8,497 nucleotides of DNA, from the NCBI GenBank assembly GCA_963609975.1, contig CAVDMD010000099.1:1-8497 (forward strand). Reading direction: 5' to 3'. The position numbers and the translations under genes are program-made. The notes beneath the pieces were generated by a model that saw only the letters and a list, made by a program, of their open reading frames with translations, was not told where the DNA came from and ran no database searches. The DNA comes from UMGS973 sp963609975 (lineage in GTDB: Bacteria; Bacillota; Clostridia; Peptostreptococcales; Anaerovoracaceae). Shown piece by piece: positions 1 through 6,346 of the stretch; the first letter of the stretch is position 1; each line of letters opens with the position of its first letter.

Positions 1-105
1 CTGCAGCCGTATTTGCACTGAGTAAGAGCAGCCTTTGTCACCGGTAATTATTTCGTATCAAAAGCACTGCTGTTCTGCCTGCCCTATATTCTTCTACCCG
101 GCCCG

Positions 106-127
106 GAAGCATAAGTCCACTTGCTTC
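106..127 (+). other. small hairpin beside an A7T5 tract, function unclear
   Basis: GAAGC (106-110) and GCTTC (123-127) pair perfectly, and AAG/CTT inside extend the stem around a two-base bulge. On the + strand it is followed by TAAAAAAATTTTT, so it could be a weak terminator for a + strand gene ending left of the window. The T run is separated from the stem by seven A, which is not classical. The rest of 1-171 holds no gene or signal I can support. Confidence 0.2.
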
Positions 128-171
128 TAAAAAAATTTTTAAGCGATTGCCCTAACTGTCCATACGGCAGA

Positions 172-1506
172 TTAAAGAATCCTGTAATTATATACGTTTT
201 TGTATCTTGCAAACATAACAAACGCAAGCACAAGTGTTACTGCATCCGCAAAAGCCGGAACAAGCCACACGCCTGTCATTTCAAACATCCATCCCAGAAG
301 AAATATCCCGGCAATAACCATAACAAGGCCTCTTGACATTGATATTGCCGCAGATATGATACCGTTGCCGTAAGCTGTAAAAAATCCTGATGCAAATATA
401 TTGGCGCCGCAGAGCAGCACGGCTATTGCCAGAAATCTGGTACCTGTAAGAGCCAGATCAAACAGCTCGCTTCCCGGTCTTTCAAACAGCATGACTATGT
501 ATTTTGCAAACACCAGACATACAACCGCGCTTGCAGCCGAGGTCACTATCGTAAACCATTTCGAATATCTGATGAATACATTAACCTTGTCATATTCCTT
601 CGCTCCGTAGTAATAGCTTATCAGCGGAGACACACCGGTAATATACCCCAGATGAAAAGACGTCAGAAAATAGAATATGTTAAGCACTATGCTGACTGCC
701 GCAACTCCTGTCTCTCCTGTAAACCTTATGGCCATAAGGTTAAAGAAAAACGTGGCAATTCCCGCAGAGGATTCGCTTACCATTTCAGAGGAGCCGTTTA
801 CAAAGCAGTGCCCTAGGAATTTCCAGTCAACAGTGAATTTCCTGAAAGAAAGTTTTGTTTCTCTGAACAGAAAATATGCAGCGCCTACCAGCATAACCGT
901 CACAAGACCCGCAACATTGGCGTATGCGGCTCCCCTGATTCCCATCTCAAGCGGCCCCATCAGTATATAGTCAAGCAGCAGATGAACCGCGCCTCCGGAA
1001 ATATACAAAAACAGTGTGAAGCCGGGGTTGCCGTCAACTCTGATGAAATACTCAAACAGCACACCTATAAATGCGGCGGGAAATCCCCATATCAGTATTT
1101 TGAGATACTCTGCACAGTAGCCCTCAAGTTCTGCCGTAGCTCCGAGAAATTCTATCACCGTATCCATGAACACAAGGCACAGAGCAGTCATAATCAGCCC
1201 TATAATCAGCGCAGCAGCACATATAAGGGTATATTTCTCATCCGCTTCTCTCTGATTGCCCTCACCCATTTTGATTGCAACTATGGCGCTTGAGCCTGCT
1301 GCAAGCATTACTGCAATTCCCCACATAATTCCCTGTGCGGGATAGGCAATCGAAAGGCTTGCCAGCGCTTTCTCTCCCACAAGATTTGCAACAAAAACAG
1401 AGTCAAAACCGTAATAAAGAGCTATAACTATCATCATAAGCACCGACGGCCATACAAACTTCGCAAAGCTTTTAATATTAACACCATTATCAAAAATATG
1501 TTCCAT
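172..1506 (-). CDS. MATE family multidrug/sodium antiporter (MepA-like)
   Basis: A 444-residue inner-membrane transporter of the usual MATE length, predicted to expel cationic drugs or metabolites in exchange for Na+ or H+. About twelve hydrophobic segments are visible in two six-helix halves. Family signatures include the first helix with the YYGFDSVFVANLVG stretch (about residues 31-44), a start to helix 2 resembling ALASLSIAYPAQGI, and GSSAIVAIKMGEG (71-83), typical of the MepA-like branch in Bacillota. The ATG at 1506 is preceded by AAAGGAG (1521-1527) at a rather long 14-nt spacing; a weaker GAGG lies 3 nt upstream. It is transcribed divergently from a MerR-family regulator, an arrangement like Bmr/BmrR, and its promoter has a MerR-type long spacer, so induction by a drug-like ligand through that regulator is inferred. 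The substrate cannot be told from sequence. No convincing terminator is seen downstream. Confidence 0.93.
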   Translation of the reverse strand: MEHIFDNGVNIKSFAKFVWPSVLMMIVIALYYGFDSVFVANLVGEKALASLSIAYPAQGIMWGIAVMLAAGSSAIVAIKMGEGNQREADEKYTLICAAALIIGLIMTALCLVFMDTVIEFLGATAELEGYCAEYLKILIWGFPAAFIGVLFEYFIRVDGNPGFTLFLYISGGAVHLLLDYILMGPLEMGIRGAAYANVAGLVTVMLVGAAYFLFRETKLSFRKFTVDWKFLGHCFVNGSSEMVSESSAGIATFFFNLMAIRFTGETGVAAVSIVLNIFYFLTSFHLGYITGVSPLISYYYGAKEYDKVNVFIRYSKWFTIVTSAASAVVCLVFAKYIVMLFERPGSELFDLALTGTRFLAIAVLLCGANIFASGFFTAYGNGIISAAISMSRGLVMVIAGIFLLGWMFEMTGVWLVPAFADAVTLVLAFVMFARYKNVYNYRIL

Positions 1507-1532
1507 ACGCCTCTTCTCATCTCCTTTCGTTT

Positions 1533-1563
1533 ATGGTAAAGTATATTGTAACAGTATAGTCAA
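1533..1563 (-). promoter_or_regulatory. MerR-type promoter and operator for the MATE gene
   Basis: On the minus strand, TTGACT (1563-1558) and TACCAT (1538-1533) are separated by 19 bp, the over-long spacing characteristic of promoters activated by MerR-family proteins through DNA twisting. The spacer contains the imperfect dyad TATACTGTTACAATATA (1558-1542), centred on TGTTACA. The promoter lies directly upstream of the MATE gene and next to a merR-like gene, so this is the probable operator. The TSS and binding are inferred. Confidence 0.6.
1555..1560 (+). promoter_or_regulatory. -10 element of the merR-like gene, overlapping the MATE -35
   Basis: TATAGT lies 29 bp upstream of the merR ATG. 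It shares bases 1558-1560 with the -35 of the divergent MATE promoter, and the operator dyad (1542-1558) covers its upstream edge. No good -35 is present (TTTATG at 19 bp is the best, 3 of 6). Regulator bound at the dyad would therefore be expected to repress its own gene while activating the pump. This is inference from geometry. Confidence 0.45.
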
Positions 1564-1589
1564 TATTTAATTTCAAAAAAGGTGCTCGT

Positions 1590-2453
1590 ATGGAAACTAT
1601 CAAAAAAAAAGCAAAGGGCTATTTCACTACCGGAGAATTTGCAAAGCTTTGCAACGTCAAAAAGCAGACACTGTTTCATTATGACAGCATAGGTATTCTG
1701 AAGCCTGAAATAACAGGTGAAAACGGCTACAGATACTACTCCGCAATGCAGCTTGATACATTTAACGCCATATCAATGCTCAAAGAACTGGATATGCCCC
1801 TTGCCGAAATAAAAGAATATCTAAACAGCAGAAACCCTGACGATTTTGTGGCGCTTCTCAGACAGCAGCTTGTTCTTGCCGATGAAAAAATAGCAGAACT
1901 GCAGTGGCTCAAATCGTTTATACAAAGACGCATCAATATCACCTGCGACGGCATCAACGCGCAGCACGACAGAATTTATTTTGAAAAAAGACCTGAGGAA
2001 TACTATATCATCACCGAATACACAGGCAGCAGCGATGACAGAGAGATATACCCCGCAATGGCACAGCATATCAAATACTGCCATGACAATCAGATATACA
2101 GTCCATACGGCATAGGCGCGCTTGTCCCTGTCACTGAGGATTTTTCCTCTGCAGACAGCTACAACTACTCTCATCTTTATACCAAGATAGAGCCTGTGGA
2201 TATAACCTCAAAAGATAATGTGACTGTAATACCGCCGAGAACATACGCCGTAATCGTAAGCACTGCAGGCTATTCCTCACTTCATACAATGTACCGGAAG
2301 CTGCTTAAATTCGCAGATGACAGCGGCTTCAAAAAAGAAGAGTACTTCTTTGAAGATACTCTCCTTGATGATATGTCGCGTTTCAGCTTTGATGATTATG
2401 TTCTCAAAATATCACTGCCTCTGAAGCAGGACCGGTCTTTTATCTGTCCCTGA
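1590..2453 (+). CDS. MerR family transcriptional activator with GyrI-like effector domain
   Basis: A 287-residue regulator of BmrR/TipA-like layout. Residues 11-31 form the MerR winged helix-turn-helix (YFTTGEFAKLCNVKKQTLFHYD), followed by the wing GENGYRYYS (43-51) and a second helical region to about 80. A helical, probably coiled-coil dimerisation segment spans about 84-118. Residues about 128-277 match the GyrI-like ligand-binding fold: the short Phe-Glu-Lys-Arg-Pro strand opening, a central SPYGIGALVP stretch, and a PPRTYAVIVSTAGYSSLH stretch. Such domains bind cationic drug-like molecules. The ATG is preceded by AAAAAAGGTG with 5-nt spacing. It is divergent from the MATE pump, which it most likely activates. 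Its last 14 bases overlap the 3' end of the convergent fusion gene. The ligand is unknown. Confidence 0.92.
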   Translation: METIKKKAKGYFTTGEFAKLCNVKKQTLFHYDSIGILKPEITGENGYRYYSAMQLDTFNAISMLKELDMPLAEIKEYLNSRNPDDFVALLRQQLVLADEKIAELQWLKSFIQRRINITCDGINAQHDRIYFEKRPEEYYIITEYTGSSDDREIYPAMAQHIKYCHDNQIYSPYGIGALVPVTEDFSSADSYNYSHLYTKIEPVDITSKDNVTVIPPRTYAVIVSTAGYSSLHTMYRKLLKFADDSGFKKEEYFFEDTLLDDMSRFSFDDYVLKISLPLKQDRSFICP

Positions 2454-3459
2454 TAACGCTCCATGCCTCTATCAGACGAGGCAGCGACCAGGCTGCATTG
2501 GCAGGTGATGTTGACGGCAGGACTTCAGCCGGTATGTCTGTAGTCTCTGCCGTATATTTTTTGTAGTATTTCTCCGCTGCTTTGCCGTTTATATACACCT
2601 TGCGTATATCGGCACCGTCAAGAATAATACTGAGGTCTGTAGGCACCGCGTTTCTGATGCTGCTGTCCTGACTGCCTGTGATGTCACATGAGGCTATAAC
2701 ATCCCACAGTGCGATATGATGCCTGTGAAGAAATTCTTTTTTGCGCTCAATGTCCTGAGGCACTTCGTCCTCAAACACACCGGCAAGCGTTTTCCAGAAC
2801 CTGTTTTGCGGATGCCCGTAAAAAAATCCCGTTTCTCTTGATTTTACCGAAGGGTAGCTGCCAAGTATGAGAACTTCCGAAGCCTCGTCCCACAAAGGTA
2901 TAAACGGATAATCATAAAGCCCCGACTCTTTTTCAAAATCGTCAAGCATCGCCGCTGCATCAGTGTAAAATCTCGCGCACTTCCTGCACTCACTGCTCAG
3001 AAAACCCTCTTTCACGCTTCTGTCCAGAAGCTGCTCCAGCAGATCATAGCAGCCCCCTGTGTTAAGTATGCCCAAAGGTCTGTCAAGCTCTCCCAGGGTT
3101 TTGAGTACAAAAGCCTCAAAAAACTCGTCCATAGTCCCTATGCCTCCGGGAAGCACTGCTATGGCATCAGCCTCCGCCTCCATTGTTTTTTTGCGGCTGT
3201 TCATATCGGGTGTTCTGATAACTCTGGTGCAGCCTTCATAGGTAAAGCCGGGCCTGTCAAACACCTTGGGCACAACTGCGGTGATTTCTCCGCCGTTTTC
3301 GTGCACTCCCTCTGCAACAGCCGCCATAATTCCTCTGCAGTAGCCGCCGTATACAAGGCTGTGACCTCTCTTTGCCATTTCGGTACCGAAAGCTCTGCCC
3401 TCTTCATAATATTTACTGTCAAGTCCATCGGAAGATGAACAGTATACACAAATCTTCAT
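2440..3459 (-). CDS. LOG/TIGR00730 phosphoribohydrolase fused to DNA-deoxyinosine glycosylase
   Basis: A 339-residue two-domain protein. Residues 1-180 are a LOG-family Rossmann fold (old name 'lysine decarboxylase'): MKICVYCSSS opening, MNSRK (86-90) with the conserved Arg89, and PGGIGTMDE (104-112) with the catalytic-type Glu112. LOG enzymes cleave base from nucleoside 5'-monophosphates. The glycine-rich loop is GGYCRGIMA (38-46), off the usual GGGxxGxMG. Residues 190-339 match the family 6 uracil-DNA-glycosylase group, the hypoxanthine-DNA glycosylases: LILGSYPS (197-204), YGHPQNRFW (214-222) with the probable catalytic Asn219, and LPSTSPAN (314-321). This half should remove hypoxanthine from deaminated adenine in DNA. 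I use the ATG at 3459, where both the family N-terminus and AGGAGG (3472-3477, 12-nt spacing) fit, not the ATG at 3486, which lies upstream of that site. It sits 76 bp after the ATPase, perhaps co-transcribed. Confidence 0.88.
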   Translation of the reverse strand: MKICVYCSSSDGLDSKYYEEGRAFGTEMAKRGHSLVYGGYCRGIMAAVAEGVHENGGEITAVVPKVFDRPGFTYEGCTRVIRTPDMNSRKKTMEAEADAIAVLPGGIGTMDEFFEAFVLKTLGELDRPLGILNTGGCYDLLEQLLDRSVKEGFLSSECRKCARFYTDAAAMLDDFEKESGLYDYPFIPLWDEASEVLILGSYPSVKSRETGFFYGHPQNRFWKTLAGVFEDEVPQDIERKKEFLHRHHIALWDVIASCDITGSQDSSIRNAVPTDLSIILDGADIRKVYINGKAAEKYYKKYTAETTDIPAEVLPSTSPANAAWSLPRLIEAWSVIRDR

Positions 3460-3471
3460 CTCTGAATATGT

Positions 3472-3477
3472 CCTCCT
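3472..3477 (-). promoter_or_regulatory. ribosome binding site deciding the fusion-gene start
   Basis: AGGAGG on the minus strand, 12 nt upstream of the ATG at 3459. It lies inside the nine-codon extension that an ATG at 3486 would give, so the shorter protein beginning MKICVYC is preferred. The spacing is longer than ideal. Confidence 0.6.
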
Positions 3478-3535
3478 GTACCTCATATATTACACCAAAG
3501 GCTCTGCGGTTTCCATACTTAATATCGCTGATGCC

Positions 3536-6088
3536 CTATCTGCTTTTCACTATACCGCAGCGTATTTTTTTCATGAGCTGTATTATCGGCAGATTTGCAA
3601 ATGCAAGACCGTATACCGTAAGAAGCTGCGCAATATCAAGACTCTGCACGCTGAACAGTCCCTGCAGCGCCGGTATTACCATTACTGCCGTAATAAGTGC
3701 GGTTCCCAGCAAAAACGCTCCTGCAAGATATATATTGTTAAAAAATCTCTTTGTAAAAATCACCGGCTCTTTGGCTTTGCAGTTAAAGCCATGGAACAGT
3801 CTGCCCATGCACAGTGTTCCGAATGCCATAGTGCTTGCAAGAACCGCATTGCCGCCGCTGTAGCCTATCATAAACGCTATCATTGACATTGCTCCTATGC
3901 ACAGCCCCTCAGTGCCTATGCTTGCAATATATGATTTTGTAAGTATCGACTCGTCTGCACTTCTTGGTTTGTCCTGCATGACACTCTGATTGTGAGGCTC
4001 AAGCCCCAGCGCTATTGCAGGCAGGCTGTCTGTAAGCAGATTTATAAACAGCAGATGCACAGGCGCAAACGGTACGGGAAGTCCCGCAACAGAAGCATAG
4101 AGCACCGCAAGTATTGCACCGAAATTCCCCGACAGTAAAAACTGTATTGCATTTTTGATATTCTGATAAATATTTCTGCCGTTTTCCACTGCCTTGACGA
4201 TAGTTGCAAAATTATCATCCGTAAGTACCATGGCAGCTGCATCCTTGGACACCTCGCTGCCTGTAATACCCATCGCAACCCCGATATCCGCCTGTTTTAG
4301 AGCCGGCGCATCATTAACCCCGTCTCCTGTCATGGCAACAATACTGCCTCTTTCCTGCCACGCCCGCACAATTCTTATCTTGTGTTCCGGTGATACTCTC
4401 GCATAAACCGATATGCCGGGAACGAACTCCTTTAGCTGCTCATCTGTCATAGAGTCTATTACAGCTCCCTCACAGGCCTCCTTTTCATCTTTGAGTATAC
4501 CGATTCTTTTGGCTATTGCCGCGGCAGTAACCTTGTGATCGCCTGTAATCATAACAGGTCTTATTCCTGCGCTTACACATTCGGAAACAGCCGCTGCCGA
4601 TTCATCTCTTGGCGGATCCATCATGGCTATAAGACCTGTGAACACCAGATCATACTCATCCTCATATGATATCTCTCTGCATTCTTCAAGTGTTTTGAAC
4701 GCAAATGCCAGCACCCTCAGCCCTCTTTCGGAAAAGCTCCTGTTGGCTTTTTCTATATTCTCTATGTCCTCCTGTGTAATTTCACGGATGCAGCCGTTTT
4801 GCACGATTGCAGTAATTCTGCCAAGAAGCACATCACAGGCACCCTTTACAACCATCGTCCACTGACTGTCAATCATATGCTCTGTGGACATCAGTTTTCT
4901 GTCACTGTCAAAAGGCACTTCACCTTCTCTCGGATACTGCTCCCTTATTTCCTGTGATGCAAGACCTGCGTTTTCTCCAAGCCTTACAAGTGCTGTCTCA
5001 GTAGGATCCCCTACCTCTTTGCCGTCTGCAAGCTGCGAGTCGTTGCAGAGTACGCCAAACACCACAAGCTCTCTCTGGCTTCTGTCCTCAGTGTCAATGT
5101 TACCTGCTTCAATACTTGTACCGTCCGTATAGCAGTATTCAACTGTCATTTTGTTTTGTGTAAGTGTTCCTGTCTTGTCAGAGCATATAACGGATACGCT
5201 GCCCAGACCCTCAACAGCCTGCAGCTTCCTTATAATTGCGTGCTCCTTGGCCATTTTTTGTGTACCGAATGCCAGCACAATCGTAACAATCGAGCTTAAA
5301 GCCTCAGGTATTGCCGCAACTGCAAGTGCCACCGCAAACAGGAATGCATCGGACACAGACCCTCCCCTTATAACATTTACAGCAAACAGTATGCCGCAGA
5401 ATATAAGTATAAGGACAGACAGTTTTTTGCCGAAATCATCAAGGTTTTTCTGAAGCGGCGTCTGTTTTTCCTCTGCATTTCTGATAAGGCCTGCTATTTT
5501 GCCTACCTCTGTCTGCATTCCCACCGAGGTGACCTCAAAAGAGCCTCTGCCGTAGGTCACAAAGCTTCCCGAAAACACCCTGCCGTCCTGATCTCCAAGA
5601 GGAGCCGAACCTGTCACTCCGCCTGCGGATTTTTCTGCAGGCAGACTTTCGCCAGTAAGTGCGCTTTCGTCCGTTTTGAGGCTCGCTGCGGATATAATGA
5701 TGCCATCGGCCGCAACCATATCTCCCGCCTCAATCACAACCTCATCTCCGACAGTTATCTCTCTTGCGGGTATCTGTCTCAGGCTGCCGTCACGAATAAC
5801 CTTTGCGTAAGGCGCAGAAAGCTGCTTGAGTCCTGCCAGAGAGTTCTCGGCCTTTATGGTCTGAACAGTTCCCAGTACTGCGTTGATTGTTATTACCACT
5901 GCGATAACAATGGCGCTTTCAAGCTCTCCAAGGGCTGCAGATACTGCCGCTGCAATAATCAGGATTATTACAAGAAAATCCTTAAACTGCTCAATAAAAA
6001 TCTGAAATGCGCTTTTGCGCTTTCCCTCTGCAAGCTCATTGAAGCCGTATTTCTCCAAATTGGCCTCGGCCTGTTTCTGTGTTAGCAT
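3536..6088 (-). CDS. P-type cation-transporting ATPase (P2A), probable Mn2+ exporter
   Basis: An 850-residue inner-membrane pump with ten predicted helices (about 33-53, 55-75, 223-243, 248-272, 645-668, 674-695, 720-740, 747-766, 785-805, 818-838). The actuator motif TGES is at 145-148, the phosphorylated Asp304 in SDKTGTLT, KGA at 415-417 in the nucleotide domain, and TGDGVNDAP at 587-595. Ion ligands: Glu262 in PEAL (M4), Asn683 and Asp687 in NLLTD (M6). In M5 the SERCA site I Glu aligns with Ala658 (GNFGA), so only one ion site seems to remain, as in PMCA and SPCA pumps. A yybP-ykoY riboswitch sits upstream, as for L. lactis YoaB and pneumococcal MgtA, so Mn2+ export is the best guess and Ca2+ the alternative. 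The ATG at 6088 has GGGAGG at 6-nt spacing; the longer frame from 6157 begins inside the riboswitch and is rejected. Confidence 0.93.
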   Translation of the reverse strand: MLTQKQAEANLEKYGFNELAEGKRKSAFQIFIEQFKDFLVIILIIAAAVSAALGELESAIVIAVVITINAVLGTVQTIKAENSLAGLKQLSAPYAKVIRDGSLRQIPAREITVGDEVVIEAGDMVAADGIIISAASLKTDESALTGESLPAEKSAGGVTGSAPLGDQDGRVFSGSFVTYGRGSFEVTSVGMQTEVGKIAGLIRNAEEKQTPLQKNLDDFGKKLSVLILIFCGILFAVNVIRGGSVSDAFLFAVALAVAAIPEALSSIVTIVLAFGTQKMAKEHAIIRKLQAVEGLGSVSVICSDKTGTLTQNKMTVEYCYTDGTSIEAGNIDTEDRSQRELVVFGVLCNDSQLADGKEVGDPTETALVRLGENAGLASQEIREQYPREGEVPFDSDRKLMSTEHMIDSQWTMVVKGACDVLLGRITAIVQNGCIREITQEDIENIEKANRSFSERGLRVLAFAFKTLEECREISYEDEYDLVFTGLIAMMDPPRDESAAAVSECVSAGIRPVMITGDHKVTAAAIAKRIGILKDEKEACEGAVIDSMTDEQLKEFVPGISVYARVSPEHKIRIVRAWQERGSIVAMTGDGVNDAPALKQADIGVAMGITGSEVSKDAAAMVLTDDNFATIVKAVENGRNIYQNIKNAIQFLLSGNFGAILAVLYASVAGLPVPFAPVHLLFINLLTDSLPAIALGLEPHNQSVMQDKPRSADESILTKSYIASIGTEGLCIGAMSMIAFMIGYSGGNAVLASTMAFGTLCMGRLFHGFNCKAKEPVIFTKRFFNNIYLAGAFLLGTALITAVMVIPALQGLFSVQSLDIAQLLTVYGLAFANLPIIQLMKKIRCGIVKSR

Positions 6089-6094
6089 AATACA

Positions 6095-6100
6095 CCTCCC
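6095..6100 (-). promoter_or_regulatory. ribosome binding site of the ATPase
   Basis: GGGAGG, continued by TGT, lies 6 nt before the ATG at 6088 and just after the riboswitch terminator. It fixes the start at 6088 rather than at the in-frame ATG at 6157, which is part of the aptamer. Confidence 0.8.
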
Positions 6101-6108
6101 GAAAATAT

Positions 6109-6151
6109 AAAAAAGACCTTTATTGCACATAAAAATATGCAATAAAAGTCT
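6109..6151 (-). terminator. riboswitch-controlled intrinsic terminator
   Basis: On the minus strand a 16-bp stem (6151-6136 with 6129-6114, including two G-U pairs) closes a six-base loop and is followed by six T (6114-6109). Its 5' arm contains bases 6148-6140, which are also the 3' strand of aptamer stem P1. The terminator and the folded aptamer therefore exclude each other, giving an ON switch when ligand stabilises the aptamer. Confidence 0.88.
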
Positions 6152-6236
6152 CACCATTTGATTACGATACGGATGATAATCATCGTACTGACGACATCGT
6201 AAACGCCCTATAGGCGCCAGTTACTCCCTCTTATTA
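6140..6236 (-). ncRNA. yybP-ykoY family Mn2+ riboswitch aptamer
   Basis: Read on the minus strand. P1 pairs TAATAAGAG (6236-6228) with CTTTTATTG (6148-6140), nine pairs with two wobbles. It is followed by the L1 motif GGAGTA (6227-6222). P2 is 6217-6212 with 6208-6203. P3 lower stem is TTACGAT (6202-6196) with ATCGTAA (6168-6162), perfect. L3 is GTCGTCAGTAC (6195-6185), close to the L. lactis yybP-ykoY L3 as I recall it. P3 upper stem is GATGA/TCATC (6184-6180, 6176-6172). The 3' hallmark TGAGAC is at 6153-6148. P4 is reduced to TCA/TGA. This class binds Mn2+ through L1 and L3 and often precedes MntP or P-type ATPase genes. The identification is by eye, from motif and fold. Confidence 0.88.
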
Positions 6237-6242
6237 TCAACT

Positions 6243-6271
6243 ACTATATAGCATTTTATTCAGCCTGTCAA
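6243..6271 (-). promoter_or_regulatory. sigma-A-type promoter of the riboswitch-ATPase transcript
   Basis: On the minus strand, TTGACA (6271-6266, consensus) and TATAGT (6248-6243) are separated by exactly 17 bp. The expected start falls near 6236, just where stem P1 of the aptamer begins, so the RNA starts with almost no extra bases. Confidence 0.85.
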
Positions 6272-6310
6272 TTAAAAATTCATAATCAGTGAACATTTTT
6301 AATCAAACAG

Positions 6311-6332
6311 GAGAGCAGCCGAAGCTGCCCTC
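6311..6332 (-). terminator. terminator hairpin of the sigma/anti-sigma operon
   Basis: On the minus strand GAGGGCAGC and GCTGCTCTC form nine pairs (one G-U) around a UUCG tetraloop closed by C-G, beginning 14 nt after the anti-sigma stop codon. The following tract (CTGTTTGATT) is only partly T-rich, so termination may be incomplete. It separates this operon from the ATPase promoter. Confidence 0.65.
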
Positions 6333-6346
6333 AAATCCCCTTTTGC

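Noticed and set aside
1..47. Short open stretches at the left edge (+ strand to TAA 45-47; - strand from GTG 41)
   Set aside because: At most 14 codons, no ribosome binding site and no recognisable motif; they could be a gene end or chance.
121..336. Plus-strand frame rich in Lys, His and Asn over the end of the MATE gene
   Set aside because: Composition is that of an antisense reading, no ribosome binding site, and it overlaps a well-supported gene.
1420..1520. Out-of-frame ATG (1520) upstream of the MATE start as a possible leader peptide
   Set aside because: The AAAGGAG abuts this ATG with no spacer, so translation from it is unlikely.
2464..2483. Hairpin TGCCTC/GAGGCA just after the merR stop
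   Set aside because: No T tract follows on either strand and it lies in the coding region of the fusion gene, so it is not supported as a terminator.
6089..6157. N-terminal extension of the ATPase frame beginning MVRLLLHIF
   Set aside because: These 23 codons translate the riboswitch P4 loop and the terminator; the true ATG at 6088 has a good ribosome binding site.
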